This document shows positions 60,982 through 64,000 of a stretch of 64,000 bases of DNA, one piece after another; the stretch's first letter is position 1, and each line of letters opens with the position of its first letter. The DNA comes from JBQCDV01 sp051960855 (lineage in GTDB: Bacteria; Actinomycetota; Actinomycetes; JAJZTN01), in contig JBQCDV010000091.1 in assembly GCA_051960855.1 (NCBI GenBank), forward strand, positions 62,001 to 126,000, given 5' to 3'. Below the pieces are notes generated by a model. That model saw only the letters and a list, made by a program, of their open reading frames with translations, searched no databases and was not told the DNA's origin. The position numbers and the translations under genes were made by a program.

Positions 60982-61746
60982 TCAGGACCAGCGGCGTTTG
61001 CCAGGGGCGAGGCGGCGGGTGTCTAGACGGGTCTCGACCACCGAGCCGGCCTCGGCCCCGGTGACGGCCTTCTCGACGCGGTAGCAGGCCGCCCCGTCGC
61101 GCTCGGCCACGCAGTCGACGAGCCCCGTGCCCTCGTACACCAGGCCAGCGCCGTCGTCGGTGCAGTACGTCAGGCCCAGCGTCCCGTCCGCGACCAGTCG
61201 GTGCACGGTCGGGCGGCGGCTCTCCTCCGAGTCGTAGTGGACGCCGTTGTCGTAGGGGAGCAGCGCTAGGCCGTTGGTGACGGCGCGAAGCTCCGGTCCG
61301 AACGAGTCGGTCGTGCCGCCCCGGTGCCAGCAGATCGACCCCGCCGACACACCGCCGAGCACCACGCCCGCCTCCCACACCGTCCGGAAGACCTCGTCGA
61401 GCCCGTGGACACGCCAGACCGCGAGGAGGTTGGCGACCGAGCCGCCGTTGACCCACACAACGTCCTGGTGCAGCAGGTGGTCCAGCACGTCGTCGACGCT
61501 GGGCATCGGGAACAGATTGAGGTGCGTGACCTCGACGCCAGCGACCATTCCGGCCTCGCTGACCCGGGCGTTGAACCACCGCTGGTCGCCCCCGGCCGTG
61601 CCGAGGTGGCACAGCCGCGGCGCCCGGCCGGTGACACCGCTGCGCTCGATGGCGTGGTGGATGAGGTCGGCGAACTCCAGGTCGGTCCGCACCCCCCACG
61701 CCCAGCCTCCGGAAGTGGCCACGATCGTCGGCTTGTCAGCGGGCAC
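60982..61746 (-). CDS. Peptidase S51 (dipeptidase E-like)
   Basis: A 254-residue class I amidotransferase-like serine peptidase. The nucleophile Ser is in LGGVSAGSICWHRGG and preceded by WVNGGSVANLLAVW; YDNGVHYDSEE supplies the His region. The family cleaves Asp-containing dipeptides. GTG 61746 with AGAGGAG upstream is chosen; it overlaps the FAD-protein gene by 11 bp. Confidence 0.85.
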   Translation of the reverse strand: MPADKPTIVATSGGWAWGVRTDLEFADLIHHAIERSGVTGRAPRLCHLGTAGGDQRWFNARVSEAGMVAGVEVTHLNLFPMPSVDDVLDHLLHQDVVWVNGGSVANLLAVWRVHGLDEVFRTVWEAGVVLGGVSAGSICWHRGGTTDSFGPELRAVTNGLALLPYDNGVHYDSEESRRPTVHRLVADGTLGLTYCTDDGAGLVYEGTGLVDCVAERDGAACYRVEKAVTGAEAGSVVETRLDTRRLAPGKRRWS

Positions 61747-63013
61747 GGTGCTCCTCTGCGGGGGTGCGGCCAAGGGCGGCGAGAACGGCGGTGGCGGTGC
61801 GGCGGCCCGAGACGAGCGCGCCCTGGATGGAGGGGGTGTCGTGGGTGTCCCCGCAGGCGAAGAGCCGCTCGCCGAGCTGGACCGGTCGCCGCAGCGGCAG
61901 CGGGGGTGTCGCGACGGGCAGCGCGTGCGGGATGACCGAGACGTCCACGAGGTCCCACGCGCTGGTCGGGACTCGGTAGATCTGCTGGCACTGCCGGCGC
62001 ACCTCGGCTTCGAGCTGCGGTGCGGCTCCGAGGACCGTCGCCTGCACGAGCCACCATCCGGGAGGGGCATAGCTCGGCGCGGCGAGGCTCTGCACCGCGG
62101 TGTTGACGACCGGGCCGCGGGAGTCGCCGTCGACGTGCAGGATGCCGTCGCGCGCGGGGCGGGCGTCTCGCCGCGAGTCGACCCCGAACCAGAACGTCGT
62201 CAGTGCGTGCCAGCCGCGGTCGCCCGTCTGACCCGTCTCGCGGGCGGTGGCGTCGACCACGACGGCGGGAGAGCGGCGCGCTGCGGCGTTCGTCAAGGCC
62301 TGCGTCTCGAACGGCGCCCCGACGGCGAGCGCGCCGTCCGGCAGGCGCGCCGCGAGCTGCTGGGAAATCGCCCCCATCCCGGCAGCGGGGACCGCGGGCG
62401 TGCCGCGCAGGAAGCTGCGGAGGACGAGGTCGACGAAGCGACGTGAGGTGGCCAGCTCCGCTTCGCCGAGCACGCCGGCGAGGAAGGGGCGCACGATGCG
62501 TTCGAGGACCGGGCCACGCAGACCTGCGTGGGAGAAGGCCTGCGCTGCTGGCACGTCGACGCGCCGCTTGAGGTCCGCTGGGTCCTCGTAGCCGGCCGCC
62601 ATCGCGTAGCCGGCGAAGGTGGTGAGCCCGGTCAGCACCCTGGGGCCGTCCTGGGCGACGAGCCGGGCGACGGCAGCCGCACTCTCCGGGACTGTCAGCG
62701 GAGCGCGGCGGGGGTCGAGCAGGCGGAGGGTGCGGTCGCCGGTCGCGACGGCCACCCCCGGGGGGAACGCCTGCAGCTGCAGGGCGGCGAGGTCGAGCAG
62801 CTCGGGTGCGGCCGGATACGCCGGGTTGAGCAGCTGGAAGCCCCGGTCGATGACGAACCCGTCGACGACGCGGCTGCGGACGCGCCCGCCGACCTCCGGC
62901 TCGGCCTCGACCACGCCGACCGGCACGCCGGCGTCGTGCAGGGTCACGGCGCACGCGAGTCCCGCGAGACCCGCTCCGACGACGAGGACCTCGCAGTCGA
63001 TCGGCACGCTCAC
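61736..63013 (-). CDS. FAD-dependent amine oxidase/protoporphyrinogen-oxidase-like protein
   Basis: A 425-residue flavoprotein with an N-terminal GAGLAGLACAVTLHDAG dinucleotide-binding loop, then GGRVRSRVVDGFVIDRGFQL, typical of amine-oxidase-like proteins, and near the end FACGDTHDTPSIQGALVSG. The substrate could be carotenoid, amine or haem precursor. The upstream 28 residues are omitted: GTG 63013 is the likely start. Confidence 0.8.
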   Translation of the reverse strand: MSVPIDCEVLVVGAGLAGLACAVTLHDAGVPVGVVEAEPEVGGRVRSRVVDGFVIDRGFQLLNPAYPAAPELLDLAALQLQAFPPGVAVATGDRTLRLLDPRRAPLTVPESAAAVARLVAQDGPRVLTGLTTFAGYAMAAGYEDPADLKRRVDVPAAQAFSHAGLRGPVLERIVRPFLAGVLGEAELATSRRFVDLVLRSFLRGTPAVPAAGMGAISQQLAARLPDGALAVGAPFETQALTNAAARRSPAVVVDATARETGQTGDRGWHALTTFWFGVDSRRDARPARDGILHVDGDSRGPVVNTAVQSLAAPSYAPPGWWLVQATVLGAAPQLEAEVRRQCQQIYRVPTSAWDLVDVSVIPHALPVATPPLPLRRPVQLGERLFACGDTHDTPSIQGALVSGRRTATAVLAALGRTPAEEHRAR

Positions 63014-63082
63014 GCGCTGCACGCTATCGGGGCTGTGGACAACCGACGACCCGGGGCGGGCGGTCTGCGGTGACATAGACCG

Positions 63083-64000
63083 GTGGGCAGACACTCCGCC
63101 GCAACGCTCCGGCGCAGCGCCGACCAGCGGCTGCGCATCGGCGCCTCCCTCGGGCTGGTCACCCGGTGGCCGGCGCCGCCACCGGGCTACCTGCTCGGGG
63201 AGCTGCTCGGCGTCGGCAAGCGCGGTGTCATGTGGAGTGCAGTCCAGCGCTCCACCGGCCGCCCGGTCGTGCTCGAGCGGGTGCGGGCAGATGCGGCGCT
63301 GACTGCTGGCGACGGTGCTGCTCGCTCTGCCCTCGTGTCACGAGCCAGCCTGCTGGCGCGGTGGGTCGCGCTGCAGCATCCGCGCGTGGTGCGCATGTAC
63401 CCGCCGGTGGTCCTCACGGCGGAGGCGACCGGCCGCGACCACGACGAGCTCGTCCTGGTGACCGCGGCCTGTGAGGGGCGACTCGCGGATGTCCTCGCGT
63501 CCAGACGGTGGCGAGAGGGGCAGGCCCTCGCCGTCTGCCTCGGCGTGGCCGACGCGCTCGCCGCCATCCATGCCGCGGGGCTGGTCCACGGCCGAGTCGG
63601 GGTCGACTCCGTGCTGATGCACGAGGGGATCGCGGTGCTGGGGCCGCCGCGGTTCGACGACGGGCTGCCCGCCTCCTCGCTGTCGGATGACGTCGCGGCC
63701 CTCGTCCGACTGGTGCGCCGCCTCTGGGGCAACCGGCCGGTGCCGCCGCTGCTGGCTCGCACGCTGGCGGACGCAGGAAACCCGCGTGCGGGAGTCGACG
63801 CGAACGCCGTCGCCGCCGCCCTGCGCGCCAGTGGCAAGCCGGCGCGGCTGCCGGCGCCGCGCGGCGGGGCGAGTGGTGGTGCGGTGAGTGAAGGGAGGGC
63901 GCCGGCCGGTGGAAGGCGCCGCCTCCGCAGCCCCCGTCGACGGCTGCTCAGCGCTCGAGGGCTCGCCGCCCTCGCCCTGGTGGCCGTCGTGGCTCTCACT
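63083..64000 (+). CDS. Degenerate protein-kinase-like protein, truncated by window end
   Basis: An open frame from GTG 63083 to the window edge (306 codons, no stop). PGYLLGELLGVGKRGVMWSA replaces the glycine loop, PVVLERVRAD resembles the VAIK strand but with no clear Lys, and AIHAAGLVHGRVGVDSVLM replaces HRDLKPENIL (HGR-V without the catalytic Asp). A DFG is not seen. It ends in a basic stretch and a hydrophobic segment LAALALVAVVALT, suggesting a membrane anchor. It looks like a membrane pseudokinase. Confidence 0.65.
   Translation, partial: MGRHSAATLRRSADQRLRIGASLGLVTRWPAPPPGYLLGELLGVGKRGVMWSAVQRSTGRPVVLERVRADAALTAGDGAARSALVSRASLLARWVALQHPRVVRMYPPVVLTAEATGRDHDELVLVTAACEGRLADVLASRRWREGQALAVCLGVADALAAIHAAGLVHGRVGVDSVLMHEGIAVLGPPRFDDGLPASSLSDDVAALVRLVRRLWGNRPVPPLLARTLADAGNPRAGVDANAVAAALRASGKPARLPAPRGGASGGAVSEGRAPAGGRRRLRSPRRRLLSARGLAALALVAVVALT

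Overview
This is a very GC-rich chromosomal window from an actinomycete (class Actinomycetes; the exact order cannot be fixed from sequence alone). The taxonomic evidence is the gene set: a PucR-type regulator with fabD-fabH-acpP-fabF next to a homodimeric aceE, glnA2/glnE/glnA with a GlnR-type operator, a mycothiol-dependent isomerase-like protein, an F420-dependent NADP reductase, DUF3052 and DUF4191 proteins, and sugar ABC permeases with no local ATPase. Most genes are housekeeping and tightly packed, many with 4-bp ATGA/GTGA overlaps.

Layout. 0-9.6 kb (minus strand): pyruvate dehydrogenase E1 (aceE), a FasR/MabR-like regulator, then fabD-fabH-acpP-fabF and an acyl-CoA carboxylase beta subunit, i.e. 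pyruvate to malonyl-CoA to fatty acids. A TTTTGT/ACAAAA dyad between the regulator and fabD is the likely operator. 9.6-13.4 kb: YjbQ-family protein, His-rich CDF metal exporter, DUF3052, maleylpyruvate-isomerase-like protein, AhpE-type peroxiredoxin, tRNA-Val. 13.4-20.2 kb (plus): lutABC lactate-oxidation operon whose first ORF begins one base after the tRNA, then a DapC-like aminotransferase, Nif3-like protein, zinc-ribbon coiled-coil protein (CTG start) and an RNase H fused to a MazG-like domain. 20-25 kb: ArsB-like transporter, YaaA, RNB ribonuclease, the RNase P RNA gene, a membrane protein, OsmC.

25-33 kb is an amino-sugar locus: nagB, a ROK kinase and a GH3 hexosaminidase on minus, divergent from a ROK repressor and a binding-protein-dependent sugar ABC system on plus. 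Two related operator-like sequences lie in the divergent promoter. 33-42 kb: MFS exporters, acetate-type transporter, CmpX-like channel, map, a DUF559 protein, F420 reductase and a metal-receptor-like protein. 42-42.7 kb: a Doc/RHH toxin-antitoxin pair with a palindromic operator. 42.7-47.9 kb: glnA2, an amidotransferase and glnE. 48-52 kb: accessory genes.

51.9-53.6 kb (minus) is a small graveyard of defence-type genes: a decayed DUF262 protein, a hepT toxin with a lesion at its catalytic motif beside an intact-looking mntA antitoxin, a fragment resembling HsdR, and a small HTH-like protein. 53.6-64 kb returns to core genes: glnA with a tandem GlnR-type site, RDD and DUF4191 proteins, lipA-lipB, a MarR regulator divergent from an MMPL exporter with a perfect 16-bp palindrome between them, a peptidase-E-like protein, an FAD amine-oxidase-like protein, and a truncated degenerate protein-kinase-like gene at the right edge.
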